DNA of 64,000 bases from SAR86 cluster bacterium (GCA_023703615.1 CP097971.1:584315-648314), one strand, 5' to 3'; positions 35,237-44,408 are shown, numbered from the stretch's first letter. Translations and numbers: made by a program. The notes: generated by a model not told the origin, from the sequence alone.

Positions 35237-36490
35237 CTAAATATTATTACTATTAATCGAATTTATAAAGTCATTTATAGCATGTGCACATGATTCAGGA
35301 TTTTCAATTACGTTAAAATGGGCTGAATCTGGTATTAAACAAAATCTGCTAAATCTCGCATCTTTCTTTAATTTAACCTCACTATAATGTTCTTTTTTTG
35401 TAACAAATTCACTTTTGTATTCTGACTCATCTTGAAAAACACACCCTGGATAAATATCTTCTATTTCGTTTCTAAAAAGATTATAAACACCAAAATAGGG
35501 CTGATCTGATATGTAATCACCACTTTTAGTTTTTTTAAATTCATCCTGTCCTTGGAACTGCATTATTGGAATTGATAATTTCATTAAACCAACTCTTGCA
35601 TCAACTTCTTTTTTAACACCACCTTGGAGTATTGACTGTTGAAACTTATAATAAAATTTTTTATACGCAACCTGAGTTTTGTATTTTAGATGTGTGTAAC
35701 GATCATAAAGATCTGATCCTTTTTTAGATTTGATTGCATTATTTTTAAAACTTTCTGAGAGTAAATGAAGTGGTTTGCTTCCAAACATAATCATTAAAAA
35801 CAACACTCTAAATTGATGTCTTATGGCCATCATTGAGTGTGGTGGCCCAACACATATTGCTGGTGCTAATTTTTCCCATTCAGGATCCAAATAATTCCAT
35901 AATTGTGCAGCTCTTGAATAACTCAATACTCTTGAGGGGTTATACATACAAAGATTTTCTAAAATTACTGCTCCTCTATCATGACCAATTAAATGTGCTT
36001 TATTAATGCTAAGTTTTTCAAGGATTAAATCTACAGTCTTAGATTGATTGATATGACTAAATCTAGGATCAATTTTAGTTGATTTTAAATTTATTGAATT
36101 ATGAAAAATACTTAATCCATCATTTTTAGAATATAGATGTGAGGGTGATATTTTAAAATGATTTTCATAATATGGCATATGCAATATTATTATTCTCAAA
36201 GATGGGTTTAAGTAATACAGTTCCTTGGCGAGCCACATCATTGACTCAGTTGGATCTGAAGGTATACCGCCTATGAGAATTAATGTATTGTTTGAATCAG
36301 CATTTTTATCACCTAATTCTGTTACAGAGTGCTTTTCATCATTAAGTAAAACATAATATTTATTGAACGATATATTGTTAATTAAAGACTTATTAAATAA
36401 TTTTTCTCTATAAAATATTCTCAAGTAAATATATAGGTCAACAAAAATGAATGCTATATAAATTATTGTCTGAAGAAGTTTATCTAGCAA
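35237..36490 (-). CDS. membrane-anchored alpha/beta hydrolase with Asp nucleophile (epoxide hydrolase / haloacetate dehalogenase-like)
   Basis: A 417-residue protein. Residues 7-25 form a hydrophobic anchor. The core has LILIGGIPSDPTESMMW (oxyanion-hole region), AHLIGHDRGAVILENL with Asp171 in the G-H-D-R-G elbow typical of epoxide hydrolases and fluoroacetate dehalogenases, and a C-terminal catalytic His in IPDSAHFNVIENPE. A large inserted cap (about 200-330) covers the active site. It could open a ring-cleavage product, epoxide or ester. It sits between mmsA (1 nt) and the carboxyltransferase (3 nt), so it is part of the operon whose promoter overlaps the CAATTG-type operator. Confidence 0.75.
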   Translation of the reverse strand: MLDKLLQTIIYIAFIFVDLYIYLRIFYREKLFNKSLINNISFNKYYVLLNDEKHSVTELGDKNADSNNTLILIGGIPSDPTESMMWLAKELYYLNPSLRIIILHMPYYENHFKISPSHLYSKNDGLSIFHNSINLKSTKIDPRFSHINQSKTVDLILEKLSINKAHLIGHDRGAVILENLCMYNPSRVLSYSRAAQLWNYLDPEWEKLAPAICVGPPHSMMAIRHQFRVLFLMIMFGSKPLHLLSESFKNNAIKSKKGSDLYDRYTHLKYKTQVAYKKFYYKFQQSILQGGVKKEVDARVGLMKLSIPIMQFQGQDEFKKTKSGDYISDQPYFGVYNLFRNEIEDIYPGCVFQDESEYKSEFVTKKEHYSEVKLKKDARFSRFCLIPDSAHFNVIENPESCAHAINDFINSINSNNI

Positions 36491-36491
36491 T

Positions 36492-37979
36492 CTATTTGTC
36501 TATTTTAGGAAAACCTAAGTCAACTTTACTATCTGACGGATTGGGCCATCTCGTTGTAAGAGATTTTGTTTTTGTATAAAAATCTATTGATGACGGACCA
36601 AATGCTTTAGTCTCAGAAAAACCACTATCTTTCCAACCACCAAAACTATGCGCATATGTTGGCAATGGAATGGGGACATTTATTCCTACTGAACCAGCTT
36701 GAATTTCTTCTGACCACTTCTTTGCAACACCACCATCTCTGGTAAATAAAGCAGCTCCGTTACCTAATTTATGAATATGTGCGATTTTCATTGCATGGTC
36801 GTAAGAATCAGCTCTTACGAATGATAGCACTGGACCAAATATTTCATAATCATAAACACTCATTCCTGGCTTTACATTGTCTATTAAAGTTGGCCCAACA
36901 AAACAACCCTCTAACTTATCTGATTGAATCCTACCATCAACTACAAGTTTTGCTCCATCAGGTTCTGCAGACTCAATAAAAGAATATATTCTTTTCTTAT
37001 TTTCATAACCTATTACAGGACCTAATTCAGTAGATTCATCATCTGTAACACCCATAACCAAATTTGGTATTCTCTCTTTTATTTTTGCAACTAAATCATC
37101 TGCAATATTGCCAACTGCTACAACCACTGACACAGCCATGCATCTTTGACCAGCTGCTCCAAAGCTCGCAGACACTGCTGCATCTGCTGCCATATCAAGA
37201 TCTGCATCTGGAAGAACTATCATATGATTTTTTCCACCCCCAAGAGCTTGTACCTTAGTATTATTTTCAATACCAAGCATTTTTAAACTTTTAGCTACAC
37301 CTGTACTCCCAATAAAAGCAAGACCATCAACTTTTTTATGACAAACTATTTGTTCTACTACATTTTTGCCTCCATTTAAGACGTTATAACAACCATCAGG
37401 CAACCCTGCTTGTTTATATAAATCTCCATATAATCTTGCAATAGATGGTACTTTTTCACTAGGTTTGCATATAGAAGTATTTCCAGTAGCCAAAGCCATT
37501 GCGCTTTGAAGGATAGGTATTAAAATTGGAAAATTGAAAGGTCCTACTCCTGCAACTACACCAATTGGATATCTTAAATCTGCAATATCAATTCCCCGTG
37601 AGACATTTTGACTATAATGAGTTGGATAGTAATGTTGAACACCAGAAATATGTGTTAATGCCTGAATTGCTCTATCAAGCTCAGCTGCTGCATCAGGCTT
37701 TGTCTTTCCACATTCAGAGATGCATATATCAAGAATTTTATTTGTATTTTCAATTACAAGCTGTCTAAATTTAAGGATTAATTCAGCTCTATAGCCTAAA
37801 CCTGTTTTTGACCATTCATTAAAAGCATCAGCTGCACATTCAATAGCTGTATCTATTGATTCTCTTGAAGCATGAGCTACCTCACCAATTTCTTTTCCAT
37901 ATGAGGGATTTAATATTTTTGAAGATTCAGTTGAATCAGAACTAGATTCGCCATTTATAAAATTATCTACTTTGTACAT
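36492..37979 (-). CDS. mmsA: methylmalonate-semialdehyde dehydrogenase (CoA-acylating)
   Basis: A 495-residue aldehyde dehydrogenase of the MmsA branch. GVVAGVGPFNFPILIPILQSAMALATGN is the NAD-binding and oxyanion region, CKPSEKVPS the Lys, FIGSTGVAK the dinucleotide-binding loop, QALGGGKNHM the Glu-replacing block of CoA-acylating members, and FGAAGQRCMA the nucleophile Cys280. It converts methylmalonate or malonate semialdehyde with CoA and NAD+ to propionyl- or acetyl-CoA. It heads a three-gene operon; AAGG about 9 nt before ATG is the ribosome-binding site. The divergent mhpA-like gene shares the 84-nt control region holding the 14-bp operator candidate. Confidence 0.93.
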   Translation of the reverse strand: MYKVDNFINGESSSDSTESSKILNPSYGKEIGEVAHASRESIDTAIECAADAFNEWSKTGLGYRAELILKFRQLVIENTNKILDICISECGKTKPDAAAELDRAIQALTHISGVQHYYPTHYSQNVSRGIDIADLRYPIGVVAGVGPFNFPILIPILQSAMALATGNTSICKPSEKVPSIARLYGDLYKQAGLPDGCYNVLNGGKNVVEQIVCHKKVDGLAFIGSTGVAKSLKMLGIENNTKVQALGGGKNHMIVLPDADLDMAADAAVSASFGAAGQRCMAVSVVVAVGNIADDLVAKIKERIPNLVMGVTDDESTELGPVIGYENKKRIYSFIESAEPDGAKLVVDGRIQSDKLEGCFVGPTLIDNVKPGMSVYDYEIFGPVLSFVRADSYDHAMKIAHIHKLGNGAALFTRDGGVAKKWSEEIQAGSVGINVPIPLPTYAHSFGGWKDSGFSETKAFGPSSIDFYTKTKSLTTRWPNPSDSKVDLGFPKIDK

Positions 37980-38015
37980 TTATTAATGCCTTTTTTTAAT
38001 ATTTTAACATTTACA

Positions 38016-38043
38016 TTGACTACTCTATCCACTTGACTAAAAT
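38016..38043 (+). promoter_or_regulatory. candidate promoter of the mhpA-like operon
   Basis: TTGACT (38016-38021, 5/6 to -35) is separated by 16 nt from TAAAAT (38038-38043, 5/6 to -10). The transcript would have a leader of about 14 nt with no Shine-Dalgarno sequence before ATG 38064. The operator candidate 38026-38039 occupies the spacer and its last TA is the first TA of the -10 box. Confidence 0.55.
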
Positions 38044-38050
38044 TAATCAA
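38022..38050 (-). promoter_or_regulatory. candidate promoter of the mmsA operon
   Basis: On the minus strand TTGATT (38050-38045, 4/6 to -35) is followed after 17 nt by TAGAGT (38027-38022, 4/6 to -10). It faces away from the mhpA promoter and brackets the same 14-bp element, so one bound dimer could block both directions. Confidence 0.4.
38026..38039. promoter_or_regulatory. operator candidate TATCCACTTGACTA
   Basis: Left half TATCCA equals the left half of the perfect palindrome at 45381-45394 and right half TTGACTA equals the right half of the palindrome at 45288-45301; only the central A is C here. It lies between -35 and -10 of the mhpA promoter and of the opposing mmsA promoter. A TetR-type gene is encoded in the mhpA operon. 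Confidence 0.6.
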
Positions 38051-38063
38051 TAAATTTATAAAA

Positions 38064-39638
38064 ATGAAACATTACGATATAGCTATTATTGGTTATGGTC
38101 CTGTAGGTGCAGTAACCGCAAACTTATTTGCAAAGCAAGGATTTACCATCGCTCTAATTGAACCAAAGTTAGATATATGGGATATACCTAGAGCCGTTCA
38201 CTTTGATGGTCAAACTCAAAGAATTTTTCAGTCTATGGGAATTATGGATGAAGTTTCTAAAATAATTCATCCAATGACAGGAATAACATTTTTAAATAAT
38301 AAAGGTAAAGAAATTGTTTATTTTGGAACAGAACATAAAGCACCACCAAATGGTTATAATGAAAGTGTATTTTTCAATCAACCAATCTTTGAAAAACTTC
38401 TTAGAGATCGTGCTTCTGAGTATACAAATATTGATTTTATGCTTGGTAACAAACTCACAAAAATTGTATCAAAAGAAAATAAAAATAATCTAGAAATAAT
38501 TAATACTGATACCAATGAAACAGATTCATTATCATGTGAGTATTTATTGGGATGTGATGGAGCAAACAGTTTTGTAAGAAAATATTTAAATATAGAATCT
38601 CATGATTATAAATGTGATGAAAATTGGATAGTTGCTGACTACTTAGTTGATAAAAAATATAAAGTAAATTCTGATAGATACCAAATTTGTGATTACAAAA
38701 GACCTACAACTATTGTCCCTGTTGTAGGTCAACATGTGAGATGGGAATTTAAAATAAATCATGATGACGACTTAGACCATCTTGAAAATGAGGATAATAT
38801 TCGAAGTATGATGAAGCCTCATTTGTGGAGAATTAATCCAGATATACCTCTTTCGAGCGGTAAATTATTAAGATCTAAAGCTTATACATATCATGGTGTT
38901 TTGGCAAAAAATTTTAAGTACAATAATTGTTTTCTTCTTGGTGATGCTGCTCATCAAATGCCTCCATTCTTGGGTCAAGGTTTATGCCAAGGTATAAAAG
39001 ATGCCTATAATCTATGTTGGAGATTAACCGGCGTAAGAAACAATGTAATGAATACTAAAATACTAGAAATGTATTCACTTGAACGAAAAGGTGTTGTTGA
39101 TTTTACTATTAGAAATGCTATTAAACAGGGTGACATAATTGGAAGTCAAGATAGATTTAAAGCATACATAAGAGATATTTATTTAAATATTTCAAAATAT
39201 ATTCCTAAGCTTTTAGACAATTTAAGAATTGCTTATTCATGGCGAATAAAAAAAGGTAATATCGATACAGATTTATTTCCTAATAAAGCAAATGGAGTAA
39301 TCATACCGCACCCTTCCCTAGCATTAAAAAAAGATAACAAGTTGTTTGATGAGTATATCGGTAACAATTTTGGATTACTTGTCTTTGATAATAGTATTAA
39401 TATAGTTAATGAAATTAAAAAACTTAGTTCTTCTTCTATATTTGGAAAGAATATTTTTCATATAGATGAAACTAATGAGTTCAATAAAGATAAAAAAATA
39501 TTTAAATGGTCTAAGGTAAATAATATTTCTGCAGCAATAATAAGACCAGATAAACACATATACGGTTGTGTAGATAATACAAATATAATTAATGATATTG
39601 ATCAGTTGACTAATAAATTAATTAGCGAAATTCAATGA
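38064..39638 (+). CDS. FAD-dependent aromatic monooxygenase (MhpA/PheA-like)
   Basis: A 524-residue class A flavoprotein monooxygenase. YDIAIIGYGPVGAVTANLFAKQGF (4-27) is the GxGxxG ADP-binding fold, IPRAVHFDGQTQRIF the conserved region seen in MhpA (3-(3-hydroxyphenyl)propionate hydroxylase) relatives, LGCDGANSFVRK the DG motif contacting FAD/NADPH, and CFLLGDAAHQMPPFLGQGLCQGIKDAYNLCWRL the GD motif. It hydroxylates a phenolic ring to a catechol-type product with NAD(P)H and O2. The C-terminal thioredoxin-like domain is divergent. It is the first gene of an operon with tetR, a sulfatase and a GST; ATGA overlap with tetR. The substrate is unknown. Confidence 0.85.
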   Translation: MKHYDIAIIGYGPVGAVTANLFAKQGFTIALIEPKLDIWDIPRAVHFDGQTQRIFQSMGIMDEVSKIIHPMTGITFLNNKGKEIVYFGTEHKAPPNGYNESVFFNQPIFEKLLRDRASEYTNIDFMLGNKLTKIVSKENKNNLEIINTDTNETDSLSCEYLLGCDGANSFVRKYLNIESHDYKCDENWIVADYLVDKKYKVNSDRYQICDYKRPTTIVPVVGQHVRWEFKINHDDDLDHLENEDNIRSMMKPHLWRINPDIPLSSGKLLRSKAYTYHGVLAKNFKYNNCFLLGDAAHQMPPFLGQGLCQGIKDAYNLCWRLTGVRNNVMNTKILEMYSLERKGVVDFTIRNAIKQGDIIGSQDRFKAYIRDIYLNISKYIPKLLDNLRIAYSWRIKKGNIDTDLFPNKANGVIIPHPSLALKKDNKLFDEYIGNNFGLLVFDNSINIVNEIKKLSSSSIFGKNIFHIDETNEFNKDKKIFKWSKVNNISAAIIRPDKHIYGCVDNTNIINDIDQLTNKLISEIQ

Positions 39639-40225
39639 CAAAAATAAAAAGTTCAAAAAGAGAGGATGTAGAACAAAAACTTATTCAGGCTGCTAGTGAA
39701 TTAATATGTGATCTTGGACCAAATAAAATTACTATAAGAGATATTGCAGACCATGCTGGCGTAAATCATGGACAAATACACCATTATTTTGGCGGGAAAA
39801 AAGGTTTGTTAGAAGCTACCTATAAGCAACTTGCTTTTGAACATGTTCAAAAACTTGATCGAAGAAAGGTTAATATTCACAATTTAGGTAATGAATCAGT
39901 TGCTAAGACTGATCCAGAATACTTTAAAGCAATAATTAAAGCTGTTGCTGACGACCAATTACAGCTCGCTACACTTGAAATAGATGAAGGATTATCAATT
40001 CCCAGAGCATTAATTCAACAGTTAAGAGTAGCAACAAAAAAAAATGCAGTATCAAGTGAAATGAAAGCGGCTGTAGCAATTGCATGTGTGCTGGAGTATG
40101 GGTTAAGTATGATGGATTCATATATAGATGTTGTTTTGGATATGAAAAAAAAAGATAAAGAAGTATTTATGTCATACTTCTTAAAATCAAGAAGTGCATA
40201 TATAAATGAATTAATTAAAAAATAA
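39635..40225 (+). CDS. TetR-family transcriptional regulator
   Basis: A 196-residue protein. Residues about 10-55 form the DNA-binding domain: QKLIQAASELICDLGPNKITIRDIADHAGVNHGQIHHYFGGKKGLLEATYK, a textbook TetR helix-turn-helix with the HYF-x-x-K-x-x-L motif. The C-terminal ligand-binding and dimerisation domain is alpha-helical and unassigned. Its start overlaps the monooxygenase stop by 4 nt, so it is made with the operon. The 14-bp elements at the mmsA/mhpA, dioxygenase and TonB-receptor promoters are its natural candidate targets, which would make it a self-regulated local repressor relieved by a pathway intermediate. This binding is inferred, not shown. Confidence 0.9.
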   Translation: MTKIKSSKREDVEQKLIQAASELICDLGPNKITIRDIADHAGVNHGQIHHYFGGKKGLLEATYKQLAFEHVQKLDRRKVNIHNLGNESVAKTDPEYFKAIIKAVADDQLQLATLEIDEGLSIPRALIQQLRVATKKNAVSSEMKAAVAIACVLEYGLSMMDSYIDVVLDMKKKDKEVFMSYFLKSRSAYINELIKK

Positions 40226-40243
40226 TATATTTAGGGGAATATT

Positions 40244-41815
40244 ATGTTTTTAAGAAGTAAAACTATTTTACTGCTACCATTGTTAATATCATTCTTAATG
40301 GATGGCAAACCAAATATAATTATAATTCTTACCGATGATTTAGGTTGGGGTGATGTTTCATATCATGGTGGGTCAATACCAACACCTAATATCGATGAAT
40401 TAGTATCAAAAGGTCTTGAAATGAATAGATTTTATAGCGATCCATCATGCAGTCCAACAAGAGCTACGATGCTAACAGGTATTAATAGTTTTGCTAATGG
40501 AGTAGTTCGTCCTTTCGCTAATCCAAGAGTTGAATCACATGGAATGCCTTTAGAACATAAAATAATGCCTGAGTACTTCAAAGAAGCTGGCTATCAAACT
40601 GCTCTATCTGGTAAATGGCATCTTGGAATGTCTGAAGAAGGTTTTCTTCCAATAAATCGTGGCTTTGATTCAACTTATGGTCATTTGATGGGTGGTATTG
40701 GTTACTTTGATCATGCATTTTCAGGAAGATTAGATTGGCACAGAAATAGTATACCTTTATATGAAGATGGTTACTCTACAACTTTAATTGCTGATGAAGC
40801 AGTAAGAATAATTGAAAATATTAATGAAGATAAACCTCTTTTTTTATATGTTGCATTTAATGCCCCGCATACACCTATACAAGCTGAGAATAGTGATATT
40901 GAATTGTTTAAAGATATTGAGGATATTTACGAAAGAAAATATGCAGCAAATATATATTCACTTGATAGAGAGATTGGAAAAATAATACAAAGTGTTGAAG
41001 ATAAAGGTATTCTTGAAGATACTATTATCCTTTTTTTTAGTGACAACGGACCAGTTTTTGATATCGACCCAATTGCAAACGTAATTGCTCCAGATTTAAT
41101 GAGTGCTAGAGGCAGCTCAGGGAAACTTAAAGGTAGCAAGATGAGTGCTTATGAAGGTGGAATAAGAGTGCCAGCCGTTTTCTATTGGAAAGGCGTATTA
41201 GAAAAATCAAAATCTGAACAATTTTTCTTTGCACAGGATATATTACCAACACTTTTATCTGCAGCCTCAATCAATGTTGATAATTCTAAATTCACGGGTA
41301 TTAATCGTTGGAATGAAATTTTAAACAACGAAATTAAAGATCCTGTTAATGTACATACTGGGAATATTATAATTAATGATGAGAGAGCATTATTTAATGG
41401 AAAGTGGAAGTTGTACTATAGACAAAATGTTCAAACGAATGGCCCAAAAGTATATGAACTATTTAACATCATCGAAGATCCATTTGAAACAAAAGATTTA
41501 TCACAAATTCACCAATCTATTTTTTTAGAAATGAAAGAAACAATAGACAACCAAACATTATGGATGAATCCACCTATTATAGATCCTGTGATGATGTACC
41601 TTTGGGGTGATAGATTTACAGATGATGAAAGATTTATTGGAGAGCCTTGGTTAGTGCGTGATTATGAACTTAAATCACCTCCACCTACATTTAAGGCTAA
41701 TCTAATTTTTATCTGGATACTTATATTGGCAAATAAGTATAAAGTTTTAGGAGCATTTATATTATTAATATCAGTAATATTAATTATAAGAAAGTATAGT
41801 GCAGCTAGATCCTAG
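40244..41815 (+). CDS. sulfatase (formylglycine type) with C-terminal membrane anchor
   Basis: A 523-residue sulfatase. An N-terminal signal (about 6-18) leads into KPNIIIILTDDLGWGDVSYHGG (metal-binding Asp pair, Asp31-Asp32), DPSCSPTRATMLTG with the modified Cys69 in C-x-P-x-R, GKWHLGM, and FSDNGP near 267. The C terminus adds one or two hydrophobic segments (about 482-515, LIFIWILILA and GAFILLISVILII) and ends RKYSAARS, so the enzyme is probably tethered to the inner membrane facing the periplasm. It would free a phenol or alcohol from its sulfate ester for the monooxygenase encoded in the same operon. AGGGGA precedes ATG by 7 nt. Confidence 0.88.
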   Translation: MFLRSKTILLLPLLISFLMDGKPNIIIILTDDLGWGDVSYHGGSIPTPNIDELVSKGLEMNRFYSDPSCSPTRATMLTGINSFANGVVRPFANPRVESHGMPLEHKIMPEYFKEAGYQTALSGKWHLGMSEEGFLPINRGFDSTYGHLMGGIGYFDHAFSGRLDWHRNSIPLYEDGYSTTLIADEAVRIIENINEDKPLFLYVAFNAPHTPIQAENSDIELFKDIEDIYERKYAANIYSLDREIGKIIQSVEDKGILEDTIILFFSDNGPVFDIDPIANVIAPDLMSARGSSGKLKGSKMSAYEGGIRVPAVFYWKGVLEKSKSEQFFFAQDILPTLLSAASINVDNSKFTGINRWNEILNNEIKDPVNVHTGNIIINDERALFNGKWKLYYRQNVQTNGPKVYELFNIIEDPFETKDLSQIHQSIFLEMKETIDNQTLWMNPPIIDPVMMYLWGDRFTDDERFIGEPWLVRDYELKSPPPTFKANLIFIWILILANKYKVLGAFILLISVILIIRKYSAARS

Positions 41816-42653
41816 TGACATTAAAACCAAAGAAGTTTTCAATTGGAAAGGCTATCATCTATTGCATTTCTATGGATCAGCATGTTCCCAAAAATTAAGA
41901 ATTTTTCTTAGTCTTAAAAAAATTGAATGGAAATCGCATCAAATAAATCTTCAAAAACAAGAACAATTCGGTGATTGGTTTTTAGGTATAAATCCGAGGG
42001 GTTTGGTCCCTACCCTTGTTTATGATGGAAATGTTTATATTGAAAGTAACTACATAATGTTTTTTATAGAATCTATTAATTCAAATATTAATCTTATTCC
42101 CATTAAATATATTAAAGAGATCGAAGAAAGTTTGGAGTATGAGGATAGCTTACACCAAGATTTAAGAATATTAACTTTTAGATTTATAGTGCCTCATTTT
42201 CTAGGTAAGAAAGATTTAAAAAAATTAAAAAATAAAAAAAATAATAAAGGAACTATAAAAGGTGAGATTGATATAAAGAAGAACAAAGAAATCGATTTTT
42301 GGATGAATCATCACAAGTTTGGAATTACTGATGAACAAGTTAATGAATCCTTTAAAAAATTTTCTGAAGCAGTAAATAAAATTGAACTAAAGTTAACTAA
42401 AAATAGTTATATATTAAATAATCAGATCACAGTCCTAGATATAGCATGGTTCATAAACATTAATAGAATAGTTAAAGCTGGTTTTGATCTTAAAAATAAG
42501 TATCCAAATACGAATAAATGGTACAAAAAATTAAAATGTAATAAAAATTTTTCAAACGAGGTTAAGGAAGGTCTTCCATTGCAAATAATAGTGAATATCT
42601 TTAGATTATATAACTTTTTTACTGGTAATCTTTTAAAAAATATCGTTAGATAA
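41799..42653 (+). CDS. glutathione S-transferase-like protein
   Basis: A 284-residue GST-fold protein. LLHFYGSACSQKLRIFLSLKKIEWKSHQINL is the N-terminal thioredoxin motif with Ser/Cys at the active site, INPRGLVPTLVYDG carries the cis-Pro and YIESNYIMFFIES the Glu-Ser pair. The C-terminal helical domain has a Lys/Asn-rich insert (about 137-160). The GTG start at 41799 overlaps the sulfatase by 17 nt and is preceded by AAGAAAG. The gene ends the mhpA operon and converges on the nitroreductase gene with 8 nt overlap. It may isomerise or conjugate a ring-cleavage product; the reaction is unknown. Confidence 0.72.
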   Translation: MQLDPSDIKTKEVFNWKGYHLLHFYGSACSQKLRIFLSLKKIEWKSHQINLQKQEQFGDWFLGINPRGLVPTLVYDGNVYIESNYIMFFIESINSNINLIPIKYIKEIEESLEYEDSLHQDLRILTFRFIVPHFLGKKDLKKLKNKKNNKGTIKGEIDIKKNKEIDFWMNHHKFGITDEQVNESFKKFSEAVNKIELKLTKNSYILNNQITVLDIAWFININRIVKAGFDLKNKYPNTNKWYKKLKCNKNFSNEVKEGLPLQIIVNIFRLYNFFTGNLLKNIVR

Positions 42654-43308
42654 TTTCACAAACATCTTCAAAATCTAATCTTGGTAATCTCATAAATATT
42701 TTTGACGGATCACCATAACCAATACAACATAAAAAATTTGATTTTATATTTGTACCAGCAAAAAACTTTTCATCAACTAATTGATTATTAAAACCTGACA
42801 TGGGACCACAATCTAAACCAAGAGCTCTTGATACCATCATAAAATATGCTCCTTGAAGTGAGCTATTTCTAAATGCTGTCGATGTATTCATATCATCATT
42901 ATTTTTGTACATAGGCGCTACATCCATATGAGGAAAAAGTTTTCCCATATTGTCAGCAAAGTCTAAATCATATCCAATTATCGCGATTACTGGTGCTGTC
43001 ATAACTTTTGGAACATTATTAGGTAACAGTGCTTCTTTAAGTTTTTCTTTAGATTCATTGGATTTAATAAATTTAAATCTTGCTGGGCAACAATTAGTGC
43101 TCGTTGGACCCATTTTTGTTAATTCATAAATTTTATGTATTAATGAATCATCGATATCTTTATCCTGCCAGCCATTCATACTTCTTGCTTCGCCAAACAA
43201 TAAATCAAGTTGGGATGAAGTTATATGTTCTGCGTTATCTTTTAATTTTGTAAATTTAGCTTGTGCCTCAGCTACAGCCTTCTTTTGATCATCTGTTAAT
43301 TCAATCAC
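42646..43308 (-). CDS. nitroreductase-family protein, RutE-like (malonic semialdehyde reductase type)
   Basis: A 220-residue FMN-dependent nitroreductase. LDLLFGEARSMNGWQDKDIDDSLIHKIYELTKMGPTSTNCCPARFKFI (about 30-78) closely follows the RutE block A-R-T-x-N-G-W...G-P-T-S-x-N...P-A-R, including the FMN-phosphate contacts. AFRNSSLQGAYFMMVSRALGLDCGPMSGF matches the dimer-interface FMN region. RutE reduces malonic semialdehyde to 3-hydroxypropionate. It is last in a three-gene operon after a dioxygenase, 6 nt after that gene's stop. A role in removing a toxic semialdehyde from ring breakdown is inference; other enone or nitro reductions are possible. Confidence 0.82.
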   Translation of the reverse strand: MIELTDDQKKAVAEAQAKFTKLKDNAEHITSSQLDLLFGEARSMNGWQDKDIDDSLIHKIYELTKMGPTSTNCCPARFKFIKSNESKEKLKEALLPNNVPKVMTAPVIAIIGYDLDFADNMGKLFPHMDVAPMYKNNDDMNTSTAFRNSSLQGAYFMMVSRALGLDCGPMSGFNNQLVDEKFFAGTNIKSNFLCCIGYGDPSKIFMRLPRLDFEDVCEII

Positions 43309-43314
43309 TTTAAA

Positions 43315-44406
43315 TTATGCCTCTTTTTTAGCAGCAATTTCCATTTCCTTGATCGTAGTAGCAATTGTTGGATTCTCAGCCCTTGCTTTATCAATCTGAT
43401 CAACAGGCATTGTTATACCAAAAGTACTTGGAACTTCAGGACCGTATTGAGCCATTGCCAAATCTCTAAAGTTAGAATTTTCTGGCTCAACAGAAGAATT
43501 TATTAAATCTCCATCTGTCCAATGTTCATGTGTAAAACCATGTGGATCTCTCCAATAATCATACATTTGACTTCCTAAAAGATGTCTACCAATTCCCCAT
43601 TCATGGTAATACTCATCAACTGTTTTCATATGGTAATGACCAGCCATCAAATCATCAACAGAGTCAGTAACCTCATATCCAGCATGGCCATATGTAGGTA
43701 CCCCTAGGCCACCTGGTAAGCCCATATTATTCATTGTGTGATGATCAACTGGTTTATCACCCATATCACATCTCATGAAAGCTCCCATTGAGTTTCCATC
43801 AGGCCCTATACAATTATTGCTAACTAAAAAACCTAAAACATTTGAATACCATTCAACTGATGCTTGAGGATCTTTACAATTGATTGCTGTGTGGCCTAAT
43901 CTTTTTACTTTTGAAGTTAGTTCATAAACCCATTTATCTCCATGAACTTGCCATTCATCTGCAGCTTTCCCAAAACGTTGAAGAACATTTTCTCTTTGTT
44001 TGGATTGACCTGTATTTAAAACTTTAGATACAACCGCAACTGGTTCAGATTCACTCATTCCATGACAAACTTCTACTTCAATACCATCAGGGTCCATAAC
44101 AGTTACTTTATGTCCACCACCAGGTTCGATATTATCAACAATAGGTACATTAAATTCTTTAGAAAGCGCTTCTAAGTCAGAATAATTATTTGCTTTATAA
44201 GCCGATCCTATATACTTATTTTCTTCGCCTTTAGTCGCTACATAAATATACGGTGAAGTTCCAGTGCCTCTAAAGAAAATACTATTTTCATCCTCGTGGG
44301 CAAGCATCATTCCGAAGTGATTTAGATATTTTTTCTGAGCTTCAAATTCTGTAAGTTCAAACCTTACATAAATAATGTCTGCTACTTTGCATATTGGTTT
44401 AGTCAT
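43315..44406 (-). CDS. extradiol ring-cleavage dioxygenase-like protein (two VOC domains)
   Basis: A 363-residue protein built of two vicinal-oxygen-chelate domains (about 8-115 and 168-300). The C-terminal domain has the metal triad spacing of catechol 2,3-dioxygenases and BphC: His172 (RLGHTAINC), His241 (YGHAGYEV) and Glu294 (FTHEHWTDGD). The N-terminal domain is structural. A relation to 2,3-dihydroxybiphenyl- or steroid-type extradiol enzymes is likely, although the protein is longer than the usual about 300 residues, with an insert near 117-160. It would cleave the catechol made by the monooxygenase. It is coupled to a GST gene 2 nt upstream. Confidence 0.83.
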   Translation of the reverse strand: MTKPICKVADIIYVRFELTEFEAQKKYLNHFGMMLAHEDENSIFFRGTGTSPYIYVATKGEENKYIGSAYKANNYSDLEALSKEFNVPIVDNIEPGGGHKVTVMDPDGIEVEVCHGMSESEPVAVVSKVLNTGQSKQRENVLQRFGKAADEWQVHGDKWVYELTSKVKRLGHTAINCKDPQASVEWYSNVLGFLVSNNCIGPDGNSMGAFMRCDMGDKPVDHHTMNNMGLPGGLGVPTYGHAGYEVTDSVDDLMAGHYHMKTVDEYYHEWGIGRHLLGSQMYDYWRDPHGFTHEHWTDGDLINSSVEPENSNFRDLAMAQYGPEVPSTFGITMPVDQIDKARAENPTIATTIKEMEIAAKKEA

Positions 44407-44408
44407 AA

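Noticed and set aside
38009-38022. Second operator upstream of 38026 ending in TTGACTA
   Set aside because: The right half matches but the left part (ATTTACA) does not fit TAnnCA; it serves as the -35 region.
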